From: Nanohaloarchaea archaeon PL-Br10_U2g16
Lineage (GTDB): Archaea; Nanohalarchaeota; Nanosalinia; Nanosalinales; Nanosalinaceae
Length of the DNA: 11,063 nucleotides
Assembly: GCA_001563995.1 (NCBI GenBank)
Contig: LKMV01000022.1
Coordinates: 1 to 11,063, forward strand
Reading direction: 5' to 3'
Part shown: in pieces, positions 1-6,708 of the stretch
Position numbering within the stretch: position 1 is the stretch's first letter
Layout of the letters: every line of letters starts with the position of its first letter
Translations under genes and position numbers: made by a program
The notes under the pieces: generated by a model
The model's database searches: none
The model's input: the letters and a program-made list of their open reading frames with translations, nothing else
Told to the model about the DNA's origin: nothing

Positions 1-384
1 ACCTAAAGTGCCTAGACTTGGTACAAGTGAAATAAGGCCTAGAGCTGACGATATAGGTGCCAGAGCCGTACCGTATGCGTATGCTGCTAGAGTATTTCCG
101 TAACCGGAACCTCCAAGCAGAGCTACGAACAGGTGGACTACTGCCGACCAAATTACAAGCGCTATTAATCCTCCAATTACTGCTCCTATAGCAGTACCGA
201 TTCCAATTCCAGAACCGGAGACTATTACTTCAATAGCGCTGATAATTCCAGCTATTAGGAAAGAAACTGCTGCGAACTTGATCGGATAGTCAAAACCGTC
301 CTTCCTATCTTCGTTTTCGAAGAAAGAAGAGGGCTGTGTCAAAACTTCTTTAGCCGTTTCCGGCCATTCCTTGACAAAATCCAT
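1..384 (-). CDS. Yip1-domain-like membrane protein, 3' end beyond window edge
   Basis: The first 128 codons of a minus-strand gene run from an ATG at 384 to the window edge, still open. The start reads MDFVKEWPETAKEVL, a short cytoplasmic segment. After a polar stretch (residues 16-32, with FFENEDRKDGFDYP) come long hydrophobic segments: roughly residues 36-55 (FAAVSFLIAGIISAIEVIV) and 60-90, a Gly/Ile/Ala-rich stretch ending in WSAVVHLFVALLGG. A YGNTLAAYAYGTAL segment follows, then another hydrophobic region. This order (short N-terminus ending in a Pro/Phe patch, multiple helices, a 'H.....GG.G....L....Y' block) is typical of prokaryotic Yip1-domain (PF04893) integral membrane proteins, whose role is not established. 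A TATA-like TTAATAAG lies about 27-34 nt upstream of the ATG, so the mRNA is probably leaderless or nearly so. The gene diverges from trm56. The family call is from pattern memory; the C-terminus is not visible. Confidence 0.7.
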   Translation of the reverse strand, partial: MDFVKEWPETAKEVLTQPSSFFENEDRKDGFDYPIKFAAVSFLIAGIISAIEVIVSGSGIGIGTAIGAVIGGLIALVIWSAVVHLFVALLGGSGYGNTLAAYAYGTALAPISSALGLISLVPSLGTLG

Positions 385-437
385 AGTTATAGAATGTTTA
401 CATTACAATACTTATTAATTCAACGGTTACTCTACAG

Positions 438-445
438 TATTTAAT
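438..445 (+). promoter_or_regulatory. TATA-like box of trm56
   Basis: TATTTAAT sits 23-30 nt upstream of the ATG at 468, the spacing expected for a leaderless archaeal transcript. No Shine-Dalgarno sequence is visible before the start. Confidence 0.5.
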
Positions 446-467
446 GTTTTAACAGCTTATTTTTAGT

Positions 468-995
468 ATGATTAAAGTTCTAAGATTAGGTCATAGAGCC
501 GGTAGGGACGATAGGATATCCACACATGTAGGGCTTACCGCCAGACAGTGGGGAGCTGATCAGATAGTATACTCCGGCGAAAAGGACAGTAACATGTTGG
601 AGAGCCTTGGAGACACAGTAGACAGATGGGGTGGCGAGACAGATATAATTTATACCGAGAACTGGAAGGAACAGGTTAGAGAGTTTGAAGGACTGAAGAT
701 TCACCTGACAATGTACGGCCTCAGAATAGACGAGGAACAGGAAAATCTTCAAGAACAGATTGAGAAGAATGAAGATTTGATGATTATAGTTGGCGCGGAA
801 AAAGTACCTCGTTGGATCTACGAAAACGTAGACTACAATATATCCGTGGGAAACCAGCCACATAGCGAGATCGCAGCATTATCAGTGTTTATGGACCGAT
901 TTCTAGAGATAAAAGAAGATTTCAAAGATGCAGAGATAGAAGTAGAGCCTTCAGAGGACAAAAAGAAGACAGAATCTCTTAAAGACAGACAATAA
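468..995 (+). CDS. trm56: tRNA (cytidine(56)-2'-O)-methyltransferase, SPOUT family
   Basis: 175 residues, close to the usual size for archaeal Trm56, which 2'-O-methylates C56 in the T-loop of tRNAs with S-adenosylmethionine. The N-terminus VLRLGHRAGRDDRISTHVGL (residues 4-23) carries the family signature HR..RD.R..THV. The C-terminal trefoil-knot half runs from LMIIVGAEKVPRWIYE (104-119) to NISVGNQPHSEIAALSVFMD (124-143), where VGxQPHSEIAAL is the cofactor/dimer knot motif. The last 30 residues are a charged Glu/Lys tail, probably disordered, as is common in salt-adapted proteins. The leaderless-type promoter upstream supports the ATG at 468. The stop is only 26 nt before the next ATG (1022), but that gene has its own AT-rich box, so co-transcription is uncertain. 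Acting on tRNA, it belongs functionally with rnz, trmG10 and rnp4 downstream. Confidence 0.93.
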   Translation: MIKVLRLGHRAGRDDRISTHVGLTARQWGADQIVYSGEKDSNMLESLGDTVDRWGGETDIIYTENWKEQVREFEGLKIHLTMYGLRIDEEQENLQEQIEKNEDLMIIVGAEKVPRWIYENVDYNISVGNQPHSEIAALSVFMDRFLEIKEDFKDAEIEVEPSEDKKKTESLKDRQ

Positions 996-1021
996 AAATC
1001 TTGGTAACTTTAACTATCTCT

Positions 1022-1588
1022 ATGTCATCAGATAATGAAGAAATTGAAGAACTTGAAACACCTTTAGAGGAAGACGAGAACAAGGAAATTCCTAATCCAG
1101 AGATTTTAGATAATGTAACAGATAAAGAACCTGCAGGTCCAGAGAACCAAGAATGGGAAAGAGAGTTTCCAAATAAAGCCTCAGAAAATACTCTTTCTTA
1201 CTTCAAGAACTATCTGATGGATGAAGTTGGTTTCAACCCCGAAAAGTCTACAACTGATATTCTAGGAAATCTTGAGTTTGATGAGAATGAAGACGAGTTG
1301 ATAGTAAATTATAGATTTGAAGAAGACATAATTGAAACTCATGAAGATGTAAGGAGGCCGTTTTTGCTTGAAGCAGGCTCTGAAGCACTTGAAAAAGCAA
1401 TTGAGTCTGAAACTTATTTCGCTGATATCCAAGTTAAAGATACAGAGGAATATACTCTTGAAATAGAATTTAGAACAGATAAAGAATATTCGGTACATGC
1501 AGCCGAAGATATAGGTGAAACATTGCCTATAATTGAGGAAGACCTTGGGCTAACACGTTACTCAACCCCTGAAGATCTATATGAGTAA
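1022..1588 (+). CDS. acidic hypothetical protein
   Basis: Not recognised. An in-frame TTG at 1001 would add seven residues, but the ATG at 1022 (MSSDNEEIEEL) is preferred: it gives 188 residues and an AT-rich box (ATAAAAAT, near 992-999) lies about 25 nt before it. The first 45 residues are almost entirely acidic and polar, so probably disordered. From about residue 46 (EWEREFPNKASENTLSYF) an alternating helix/strand region follows, with periodic charged and hydrophobic residues (FDENEDELIVNYRFEEDI, YTLEIEFRTDKEYSVHAAED) suggesting a small alpha/beta domain. There is no signal peptide, membrane segment, cysteine pair or catalytic motif that I can see. It ends one base before the stop of the convergent rnz gene. 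Codon use looks native. It could be a lineage-specific archaeal protein; no function is inferred. Confidence 0.75.
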   Translation: MSSDNEEIEELETPLEEDENKEIPNPEILDNVTDKEPAGPENQEWEREFPNKASENTLSYFKNYLMDEVGFNPEKSTTDILGNLEFDENEDELIVNYRFEEDIIETHEDVRRPFLLEAGSEALEKAIESETYFADIQVKDTEEYTLEIEFRTDKEYSVHAAEDIGETLPIIEEDLGLTRYSTPEDLYE

Positions 1589-1589
1589 T

Positions 1590-2498
1590 TTATTCAGGCC
1601 TATGGGGCTTGATCTCAAACTTTTTTCCATCTTCGCCAAGTTCGGAGTTCGGGAATATCTCACTAGCTTCTTCCAATAGCTCTTCTGCTTTATTACCTCT
1701 GTAACGTCTTGAAATATGTGTGAGCGCTAGTTTTTCAACATCCGCCATCTTGGCTATCTCTGCAGCTTGTTTCGCCGATGTATGTCCTCTTCTATCATCT
1801 ATCATCTCATGGAGACATGTGGCTTCATGAATCAGTAAATCCGCATCTTTTGCATGCTTTACCGTATTCTTGCATTTCGATGTATCCCCCGAGTACACCA
1901 CCTTTCTACCGGCCATCTTTTCCACTACATCTCCAGGTTGAACAGTCTCTCCGTTGTGTTCAACAGCTTCTCCTTTCTTTAGACGTCCTACCTTCGGCGA
2001 TGATCCGAGTCCATAATTTTCCATCTTTTCCTTATTAGCCTTGACCTGTTCTTCTTCCTCAAAAACATATCCGAAGGCGTTTATACCGTGTTCTACCTCG
2101 AAAGGTCTTATCCGGTATCCTTCACCAACTATCTCCTCTCCCTCTATTATATCCTCTACAAATATATCATAGCTCCGGTTAAAGTATCCGGTATCAAGTA
2201 TTCTGTCGGTAAACTCTTCAGTACGTGGAGGACCGTAGATATACAACGGCTCTTCTCTCCCTTCCATTTCTAAGGTCTGTATCAGTCCTAAAAGTCCGGA
2301 GAAATGGTCTGCGTGCCAATGCGATATAAATATCTTTGAGATATTCATCATTCCCAGTTTATCCATCATTAGCCTTTTCTGTGTGCCTTCTCCACAGTCG
2401 AAAAGTATTCTCTCGCCTTTGTAATTAATAAGGTTTGCAGGCAGGTCTCTCTCCTTACTTGGCACCGCACTTGAAGTTCCAACAGTAAATACTTCCAT
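1590..2498 (-). CDS. rnz: ribonuclease Z (tRNase Z), tRNA 3' processing endonuclease
   Basis: 302 residues, the short tRNase Z form. This metallo-beta-lactamase fold enzyme cuts the 3' trailer of pre-tRNAs just after the discriminator base, which fits a genome where tRNA-Thr (8232-8406) does not encode CCA. The zinc ligands are all visible: HWHADH at residues 60-65, H137 (EVEH), D205 in YSGDT and H261 in LTHIS. The family's HEAT motif is at 224-227 (IHEAT), followed by RRGHTSA with H239. The flexible tRNA-binding exosite arm is at about 156-192 (YGLGSSPKVGRLKKGEAVEH and PGDV). The N-terminus VGTSSAVPSKERDLPANLI matches the family's GTS...P...R opening. The ATG at 2498 is preceded by an AATTAAAAC-like box at leaderless spacing. 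The gene is convergent with the orphan ending at 1588 and divergent from the one starting at 2590. Confidence 0.96.
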   Translation of the reverse strand: MEVFTVGTSSAVPSKERDLPANLINYKGERILFDCGEGTQKRLMMDKLGMMNISKIFISHWHADHFSGLLGLIQTLEMEGREEPLYIYGPPRTEEFTDRILDTGYFNRSYDIFVEDIIEGEEIVGEGYRIRPFEVEHGINAFGYVFEEEEQVKANKEKMENYGLGSSPKVGRLKKGEAVEHNGETVQPGDVVEKMAGRKVVYSGDTSKCKNTVKHAKDADLLIHEATCLHEMIDDRRGHTSAKQAAEIAKMADVEKLALTHISRRYRGNKAEELLEEASEIFPNSELGEDGKKFEIKPHRPE

Positions 2499-2561
2499 AC
2501 TTCATAATCCGTAAGATATGTTTTAATTATCTCGCTTATTTTTCCATCATTGAATATCTTG

Positions 2562-2570
2562 ATATAAAAT
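2562..2570 (+). promoter_or_regulatory. TATA box for the 2590 gene
   Basis: ATATAAAAT lies 20-28 nt upstream of the ATG at 2590. It is a clean archaeal TATA box placing transcription start at or next to the start codon. Confidence 0.55.
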
Positions 2571-2589
2571 TTGTTACGGTATAACTAAT

Positions 2590-3081
2590 ATGGAGCTCGA
2601 GGAAGAAAATGAAGGTATTATAAGAAGAGAAGTTAACGGTAGGTGGGCTCTTAGATGGCTTTCTGAAGACCTGAAGCGTTTGAAAGAAAAAGAAGGAGAG
2701 TATTGGGCGCTCCAGGTATCAGAAAATGAGGAGGATGACCTTTATCTAGAACCTGTTATGAAAATAGATCTTGATAAAGACAAATTCTATCTAGATGAAA
2801 AATACAATCCCAAGGATACCGGCTTAGAACTAGAAACGAATTCTCAGATATTAAAACATAATATTTATGACCTTATGGCTAACACCGGATACGGGAACCT
2901 TTTACATGGCAGAGAAAAGGAAGAAACAAATTTAGAGGAAGTTCCTGAAATTGATTCAAGTAGACTAGACCATGTTGAAATGAACGATGAACTTATTGGA
3001 AAGTATGTTGCACCAGGTATGGAGGGAAGCTATAGAGAAACAGCAACTGAAACGGTTGAACGTATTCTTACTCATTCTTAG
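2590..3081 (+). CDS. acidic hypothetical protein
   Basis: Not recognised. 163 residues, strongly acidic. The N-terminal 40 residues look structured, with aromatic and basic residues (GRWALRWLSEDLKRLKEKEG, then EYWALQV), consistent with a helix followed by a strand. The middle has alternating acidic/hydrophobic segments (LYLEPVMKIDLDKDKFYLDE). A conserved-looking block ILKHNIYDLMANTGYGNLLHG spans about residues 87-107, and the C-terminus GSYRETATETVERILTHS looks helical. No signal peptide, membrane helix or metal motif is visible. It has its own TATA box, so it is probably a single-gene unit. Its TAG stop overlaps the TAA stop of the convergent trmG10 gene by sharing the bases TTAG (3078-3081). 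No function is inferred; the surrounding tRNA-modification genes are only weak context because orientation differs. Confidence 0.75.
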   Translation: MELEEENEGIIRREVNGRWALRWLSEDLKRLKEKEGEYWALQVSENEEDDLYLEPVMKIDLDKDKFYLDEKYNPKDTGLELETNSQILKHNIYDLMANTGYGNLLHGREKEETNLEEVPEIDSSRLDHVEMNDELIGKYVAPGMEGSYRETATETVERILTHS

Positions 3082-4001
3082 TCAATTATATAGATATATC
3101 TTGTCAAATTCTTATGCACATATACATCATAATCTGCTTTAATACTATTGATCTCAGGTTTATTGTACATAAAAACAGTTTTATCCGGATCTAAGTCTTC
3201 AGCTATATCTAGAAATTCTTCTACAGGAGATCCTTCAGACTTTGAAGCCTTTCCATAAGGTAAGTCTGTCACGATAGCATCGAAACTCTCCGAAAAGGTT
3301 TCTGAGATATCTTGAATTCCTGACTGTCTGACATCATGGTTGATAACACCGTAATTTTCCAGGTTTTCAGCTGTACCTTCTACCATCCCTTGTTGTATAT
3401 CCGATCCGTAAGGCATTATACCACAAAGCCCCGCTTCGATCAGTATCCCTCCTGTACCGCAGAAAGGATCGATTATGTTTCCGGCGGCCGGAGCCTCTGA
3501 AAGGTTGACTAAAACCCTAGCTAGATATGGATCAAGCGATACAGGTGATGAAAACGGACGTTCTTGGTTCTTTCTCTGTTTGAATAAGCTTCTATCTATA
3601 TCTATCACTCTTTTAGAGACGATGTACTCTTTTTCAGTTACGTAGAGGTCTATTATCTCGTCAGGATCCTCAAGATCTACCGAGTTAGAACTATCGCTTA
3701 GAATCTCTCCTAGCTGTTGCTCAAACTGTCTCTTGTCTACGTTATCCGAGAAATCAAAGGCCCTTACAGCATAGCTACCTTCGGGTTTGTAGTCAGTTGT
3801 AAGTTTGGACCCTCTATGAATTATTTCAGAAACCTTATGGACAAGCCCTAGCCTCTTCAGCTGTTCAGGCTCCGAATCCGTTAACGCCAAGCTACCGAAT
3901 CTATCCGGATCTTCTTCTAAAGCCTGTGACCTTAGAAAACCTTTCAACTCAGCTTCTGCAAGCTCTAAATTTTCTCCAACCAGATGGTAAATATAGCTCA
4001 T
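3078..4001 (-). CDS. trmG10: tRNA (guanine(10)-N2)-dimethyltransferase (archaeal Trm11 family)
   Basis: 307 residues. The N-terminal half (about 1-140) matches a ferredoxin-like plus THUMP arrangement that binds the tRNA. The C-terminal half is a Rossmann methyltransferase of the amino-MTase type. The SAM-binding motif I is DPFCGTGGILIEAG at 178-191; the acidic residue after the next strand is D201 (YGSDIQQGMV); the catalytic motif IV is TDLPYG at 245-250, a DPPY variant typical of Trm11/TrmG10. The linker RKNQERPFSSPVSLDPYLAR (143-162) is also typical of the family, which methylates N2 of G10 in tRNA. The ATG at 4001 overlaps the stop of the upstream rnp4 gene by four bases (ATGA), so the two are an operon with coupled translation. 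The N-terminal region is somewhat shorter than in large homologues but complete. Confidence 0.92.
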   Translation of the reverse strand: MSYIYHLVGENLELAEAELKGFLRSQALEEDPDRFGSLALTDSEPEQLKRLGLVHKVSEIIHRGSKLTTDYKPEGSYAVRAFDFSDNVDKRQFEQQLGEILSDSSNSVDLEDPDEIIDLYVTEKEYIVSKRVIDIDRSLFKQRKNQERPFSSPVSLDPYLARVLVNLSEAPAAGNIIDPFCGTGGILIEAGLCGIMPYGSDIQQGMVEGTAENLENYGVINHDVRQSGIQDISETFSESFDAIVTDLPYGKASKSEGSPVEEFLDIAEDLDPDKTVFMYNKPEINSIKADYDVYVHKNLTRYIYIID

Positions 4002-4291
4002 TCTTTATACCCGTAAAAGTCTTTGTTACCGCATTTTTGACATTTGTACTGTATCCTACTATTTTTAGAATCGATCTTGACCTCACAGTTATACCCAGGA
4101 CTTATGTAGCTATGGCAACTTCCGCAGATACTTTTCCTGAGCTCGGAAGGGATCGGAATGGTCTCCCCCATACCTATCTTTCTAGCTAGCTCAACGTATC
4201 TATCCGCTAGCTGAGACTCTCCTTCTTCAACCCTTTTATCCGCAAGCTCAAACAGCCTTCTGATCCTCTCCTCAGCGATTTTCTTGCTCAT
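3998..4291 (-). CDS. rnp4: ribonuclease P protein component 4 (Rpp21 family)
   Basis: 97 residues from the ATG at 4291; a TTG at 4297 would add only MA in front of MSKK and is less likely. The family layout is clear: an N-terminal two-helix region (IAEERIRRLFELADKRV, then DRYVELARKIGM), the basic PIPSELRKSICGSC segment, and a zinc ribbon with two CxxC pairs at C56/C59 and C84/C87. The SPGYNCEV and YKCQKCGN phrases match the archaeal homologues. Rnp4 pairs with the Rpp29-type protein in the RNase P ribonucleoprotein that removes 5' leaders of pre-tRNAs. A TATA-like TTTATAC (4320-4314 on the minus strand) lies 23-29 nt upstream of ATG 4291, supporting that start and a leaderless mRNA. It is the first gene of the rnp4-trmG10 operon (four-base overlap), linking 5' processing with G10 methylation. 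Confidence 0.92.
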   Translation of the reverse strand: MSKKIAEERIRRLFELADKRVEEGESQLADRYVELARKIGMGETIPIPSELRKSICGSCHSYISPGYNCEVKIDSKNSRIQYKCQKCGNKDFYGYKE

Positions 4292-4389
4292 AGCCAATAA
4301 TGAACTGTAAACTGTATAAAGTTAAAACAGTAGAAACTTCCCCATCATCTTACAGTGGCTGATTTAAGGTTACTGAAACATGAATGATT

Positions 4390-4704
4390 ATGGTAGATGA
4401 AGAGGAAGTTAGGGAACAGCTTAAAGAAGTGATAGATCCTGAGCTAGATATTAATATCGTTGATCTCGGACTTATATACGAGATCGATGTAGATGGAGAT
4501 GACGTGGATATCCTTATGACCCTTACAACACCAGGATGTCCGCTACACGGAGTATTCGATGAGATGGTGAAGAGAGAGGTCAGAAAGCTTGATGTCGGTG
4601 ACATAGAGGTAGAGCTGACTTTCGAACCACGTTGGAGCCCTGAAAAGATGAGCGATGATGCACGTGACGAGCTCGGTAGCATTCCAGGGATGGAGATTTT
4701 TTAG
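4390..4704 (+). CDS. MIP18/DUF59-family iron-sulfur cluster assembly protein
   Basis: 104 residues from ATG 4390; an ATG at 4384 would add MI. The later one is preferred because TTTAAG at 4363-4368 is 22-27 nt from it. The protein is a single DUF59 domain: VREQLKEVIDPELDINIVDL opens it with the hallmark DPEL...I.DLGL, and IYEIDVDGDDVDILMTLTTPGCPLHG contains the conserved TLTTPGCP with the reactive cysteine. The second half (VKREVRKLDVGDIEVELTFEPRWSPEKMSDDAR) has the family's L.F.P.W.P..MS.DAR ending. Members (SufT, Cia2/MIP18, PaaD) help mature or insert Fe-S clusters in the cytoplasm. No suf genes lie beside it; it diverges from rnp4 and precedes nnrE codirectionally, which has its own TATA-like box. 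Substrate proteins cannot be told from sequence. Confidence 0.92.
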   Translation: MVDEEEVREQLKEVIDPELDINIVDLGLIYEIDVDGDDVDILMTLTTPGCPLHGVFDEMVKREVRKLDVGDIEVELTFEPRWSPEKMSDDARDELGSIPGMEIF

Positions 4705-4743
4705 AGCATAAATATTTTAGAGCTTTCTTTGTAAATAGTAGTT

Positions 4744-5403
4744 ATGGATTATCTAAGCTCCTCAGAGATGGCAGATGTAGACCGTTACGCTGTCGAAGAA
4801 CTAGGAATCCCTGAGGCCAAACTTATGGAACTTGCCGGACTCAGAACCGCAGAGATAATCAGAGAGAACTTTGAATCACAGAAAATCCGTGTGTTTGCAG
4901 GTAGAGGGAACAACGGTGGCGACGCTGTGTCAGCAGCAAGATTTCTAAAGAGCTTTGGATTTGAACCTATTATTTCTACCGTTGGAGAGCCATTAAAAGA
5001 ACTATTAAGAGAGCTAGAGATAGCTGATAACTTGGATATACAGAGAAAAGGTTATGGAGACGATATTGAATCTGAACTAGTACTTGACGGACTCTTAGGC
5101 TACGGTATCAAAGGAGATCCAAGACAGCCTTTAGCCGGAGTAATAAGGGAGATCAATGATTCCGACACAGAAGTAGTCTCTTTAGATGTTCCTAGCGGAT
5201 TAGACCCGAAGTCCGGTAGGGAGATGTCTCCAACTGTTGAAGCTGATATAAATATTTCTCTTGCAGCTCCTAAACACGGCATAGAGGATTCATCACTTGA
5301 AAACTATCTAGCTTTCATCAGCATACCGGAGGAAGCGTTCCGGTCAGTCGGTAGAGAAAAATCTTCACAGCTTTCCGAAAAGCCTTTCTTCCGAATAAAA
5401 TGA
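4744..5403 (+). CDS. nnrE: NAD(P)H-hydrate epimerase (YjeF N-terminal domain), standalone
   Basis: 219 residues covering only the epimerase domain, which interconverts the R and S forms of hydrated NAD(P)H during cofactor repair. AGRGNNGGDAVSAARFL (52-68) is the diagnostic GxGNNGGD motif; LDGLLGYGIKG (114-124) carries the expected catalytic/cation-binding D115; VSLDVPSGLDP (145-155) and ADINISLAAPKHGI (167-180) are the other family blocks. The ADP/ATP-dependent dehydratase half (NnrD), fused to this domain in many archaea and bacteria, is absent; the protein stops after IPEEAFR and a short tail. A TATA-like TATTTTA (about 4713-4719) precedes the ATG at leaderless spacing. The TGA stop overlaps the ATG of the next gene (ATGA, 5400-5403), so the two are co-transcribed. 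Confidence 0.92.
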   Translation: MDYLSSSEMADVDRYAVEELGIPEAKLMELAGLRTAEIIRENFESQKIRVFAGRGNNGGDAVSAARFLKSFGFEPIISTVGEPLKELLRELEIADNLDIQRKGYGDDIESELVLDGLLGYGIKGDPRQPLAGVIREINDSDTEVVSLDVPSGLDPKSGREMSPTVEADINISLAAPKHGIEDSSLENYLAFISIPEEAFRSVGREKSSQLSEKPFFRIK

Positions 5404-6143
5404 GAATAGTATCGCTTGCACCTTCAAACACAGAGATACTTTTTGAGTTAGGAGTCGGAGACAAAGTTGTCGCTACAACTTCTCTATGTAACTATCCTGA
5501 AAAAGCTGTAGAGAAGGAAAGTATCGGCGGATGGAACAAAGGCATGGATCTAGACAAAGTTGTAGAGCTAGAACCAGACAAAGCTTTCGCCTCGGACGAT
5601 CTACAGGACGAAATAGTAGAGAAACTTGATGAAAGAGGTGTAGAAGTCGTACAGCTGAAGCCACATACTTTGGAAGAAGTATTTGAATCGATTTCAGTTA
5701 TAGGCAAGGAAGTTGGAGAGAATAGAAAAGCCGAAGAACTTGTGGAAAGGATGAGACAAAAGCTAGAAAGTATTAATTTAGATGGAGATCCCAGGGTTTA
5801 CTGCGAGGAATGGATGGATCCTCCTATGGTCTCAGGGAACTGGGTTCCTGGTTTAGTTAACCAAATAGGCGCAGAGTACTTTATACAGGAAAGTGAAAGA
5901 AGCAGAAAGTTTGATCTCCAGGATCTAAAAGATTTTGATCCGAAGTACATCTTCCTGAACGTCTGTGGTGCCGGAGAAAACATTGATAAACAGGCAATTA
6001 GCTCTAGAGAAGGCTGGAGCAACATAACGGCTGTAGAGGAAGGAAATATCTTTGTTGTAGACGATGCATACCTTAACAGGCCCGGACCGAGACTCACTAC
6101 AGGTGCTAAAATTATAGCTAAGAAGATAAAACAGAACAGATGA
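5400..6143 (+). CDS. BtuF-like (cobalamin/Fe-siderophore type) binding protein without signal peptide
   Basis: 247 residues of the periplasmic-binding-protein PF01497 fold. The opening RIVSLAPSNTEILFELGVGD (2-21) is the classic BtuF start, but it begins directly at residue 1: there is no signal peptide, lipobox or membrane anchor, so the protein should be cytoplasmic. The motif CNYPEKA (30-36), the long linker helix (about 90-126) and the VYCEEWMDPPMVSGNWVPGL block (133-152) match the 'cobalamin-binding protein' subgroup often found without transporter genes. The C-lobe has DPKYIFLNVCGAG (180-192) and the closing NRPGPRLTTGAKIIA (226-240). The start codon overlaps the nnrE stop, and no permease or ATPase gene is next to it. 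Ligand is unknown: a corrinoid is suggested by the family name only. A cytosolic scavenging or storage role, or an enzyme-like role, is possible. Confidence 0.85.
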   Translation: MRIVSLAPSNTEILFELGVGDKVVATTSLCNYPEKAVEKESIGGWNKGMDLDKVVELEPDKAFASDDLQDEIVEKLDERGVEVVQLKPHTLEEVFESISVIGKEVGENRKAEELVERMRQKLESINLDGDPRVYCEEWMDPPMVSGNWVPGLVNQIGAEYFIQESERSRKFDLQDLKDFDPKYIFLNVCGAGENIDKQAISSREGWSNITAVEEGNIFVVDDAYLNRPGPRLTTGAKIIAKKIKQNR

Positions 6144-6153
6144 AGAGCTGTTC
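6134..6153. terminator. possible bidirectional terminator hairpin
   Basis: GAACAG (6134-6139) and CTGTTC (6148-6153) form a six-bp stem around an eight-base loop. It spans the stop of the BtuF-like gene and touches the stop of the convergent membrane-protein gene. There is no long T tract, so this is a weak call. Confidence 0.25.
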
Positions 6154-6569
6154 TACTCTATTAATGCATGTATCAACATGGGAACTCCCTGTACCACAGC
6201 CGCAATCATGTAATATACTCTTAAAAGCTCAACAGTATATAGATGGAAGACTACTGCAGAAAGAATATTTAAGATAGCTGACAAGATATAAAGTGCCCTT
6301 ATCCCGCCTTCAAACTTTAAAGAAGTATACAAGAAACCGAAAGACGATAATACAAACCAGAATGTACCGTAAGATGTTGTCTGCATTAGTAAAGAAAGTT
6401 CTAATGCTGTTGAAAAGTTCAGGATCATACCTAGTACTACGATCAACGGCCAGATAATCAGTAAACGGCTAAACAACAGGTTTTTAACAATCAAGTATGA
6501 CGAAATAAATGGAAAAACCATAAAAACCGACCAGATAGCTATAATAACAAGATCGGGTCTAGAAGTCAA
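6153..6569 (-). CDS. small multi-pass membrane protein, start uncertain
   Basis: Not recognised. From the TTG at 6569 the product is 138 residues with about four to five hydrophobic helices: VIIAIWSVFMVFPFISSYLIV, LLIIWPLIVVLGMILNF, TFWFVLSSFGFLY, LYILSAILNILSAVVFHLY and YYMIAAVVQGVPMLI. It has few charged residues and no catalytic motif. A GAGGT lies seven bases before the TTG, a possible ribosome-binding site. However, the frame stays open for a further 34 codons upstream (to a stop at 6672-6674) and that stretch also looks coding (NHLEVWGSSVTAAWIVSQLI). A TATA-like GTATATTTAG at 6700-6691 would start transcription near 6669, implying a non-ATG start at 6668-6651. No ATG is in frame. It follows the oxidoreductase gene on the same strand and could be co-transcribed with it. 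Confidence 0.65.
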   Translation of the reverse strand: MTSRPDLVIIAIWSVFMVFPFISSYLIVKNLLFSRLLIIWPLIVVLGMILNFSTALELSLLMQTTSYGTFWFVLSSFGFLYTSLKFEGGIRALYILSAILNILSAVVFHLYTVELLRVYYMIAAVVQGVPMLIHALIE

Positions 6570-6708
6570 TACCAGGACCTCGATAAGCTGGGAAACTATC
6601 CAAGCAGCTGTAACTGAGCTGCCCCAAACCTCTAGATGGTTTCTCTTTAGAATATTCTTCAGGTTGATCGGTTACACCTTTACTTTGGATCTAAATATAC
6701 TCAGTTTG

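Noticed and set aside
486..863. Long minus-strand frame opposite trm56, and similar frames opposite other genes (for example 1778-2038, 5492-5707, 5798-6097, 6816-7121)
   Set aside because: They lie antisense to confidently identified genes and give low-complexity Ser/Leu/Phe-rich translations with no family signature.
3078..3081. Overlapping stop codons (TTAG) of the convergent genes as a regulatory feature
   Set aside because: Tail-to-tail stop overlaps are ordinary in compact genomes and nothing else there suggests regulation.
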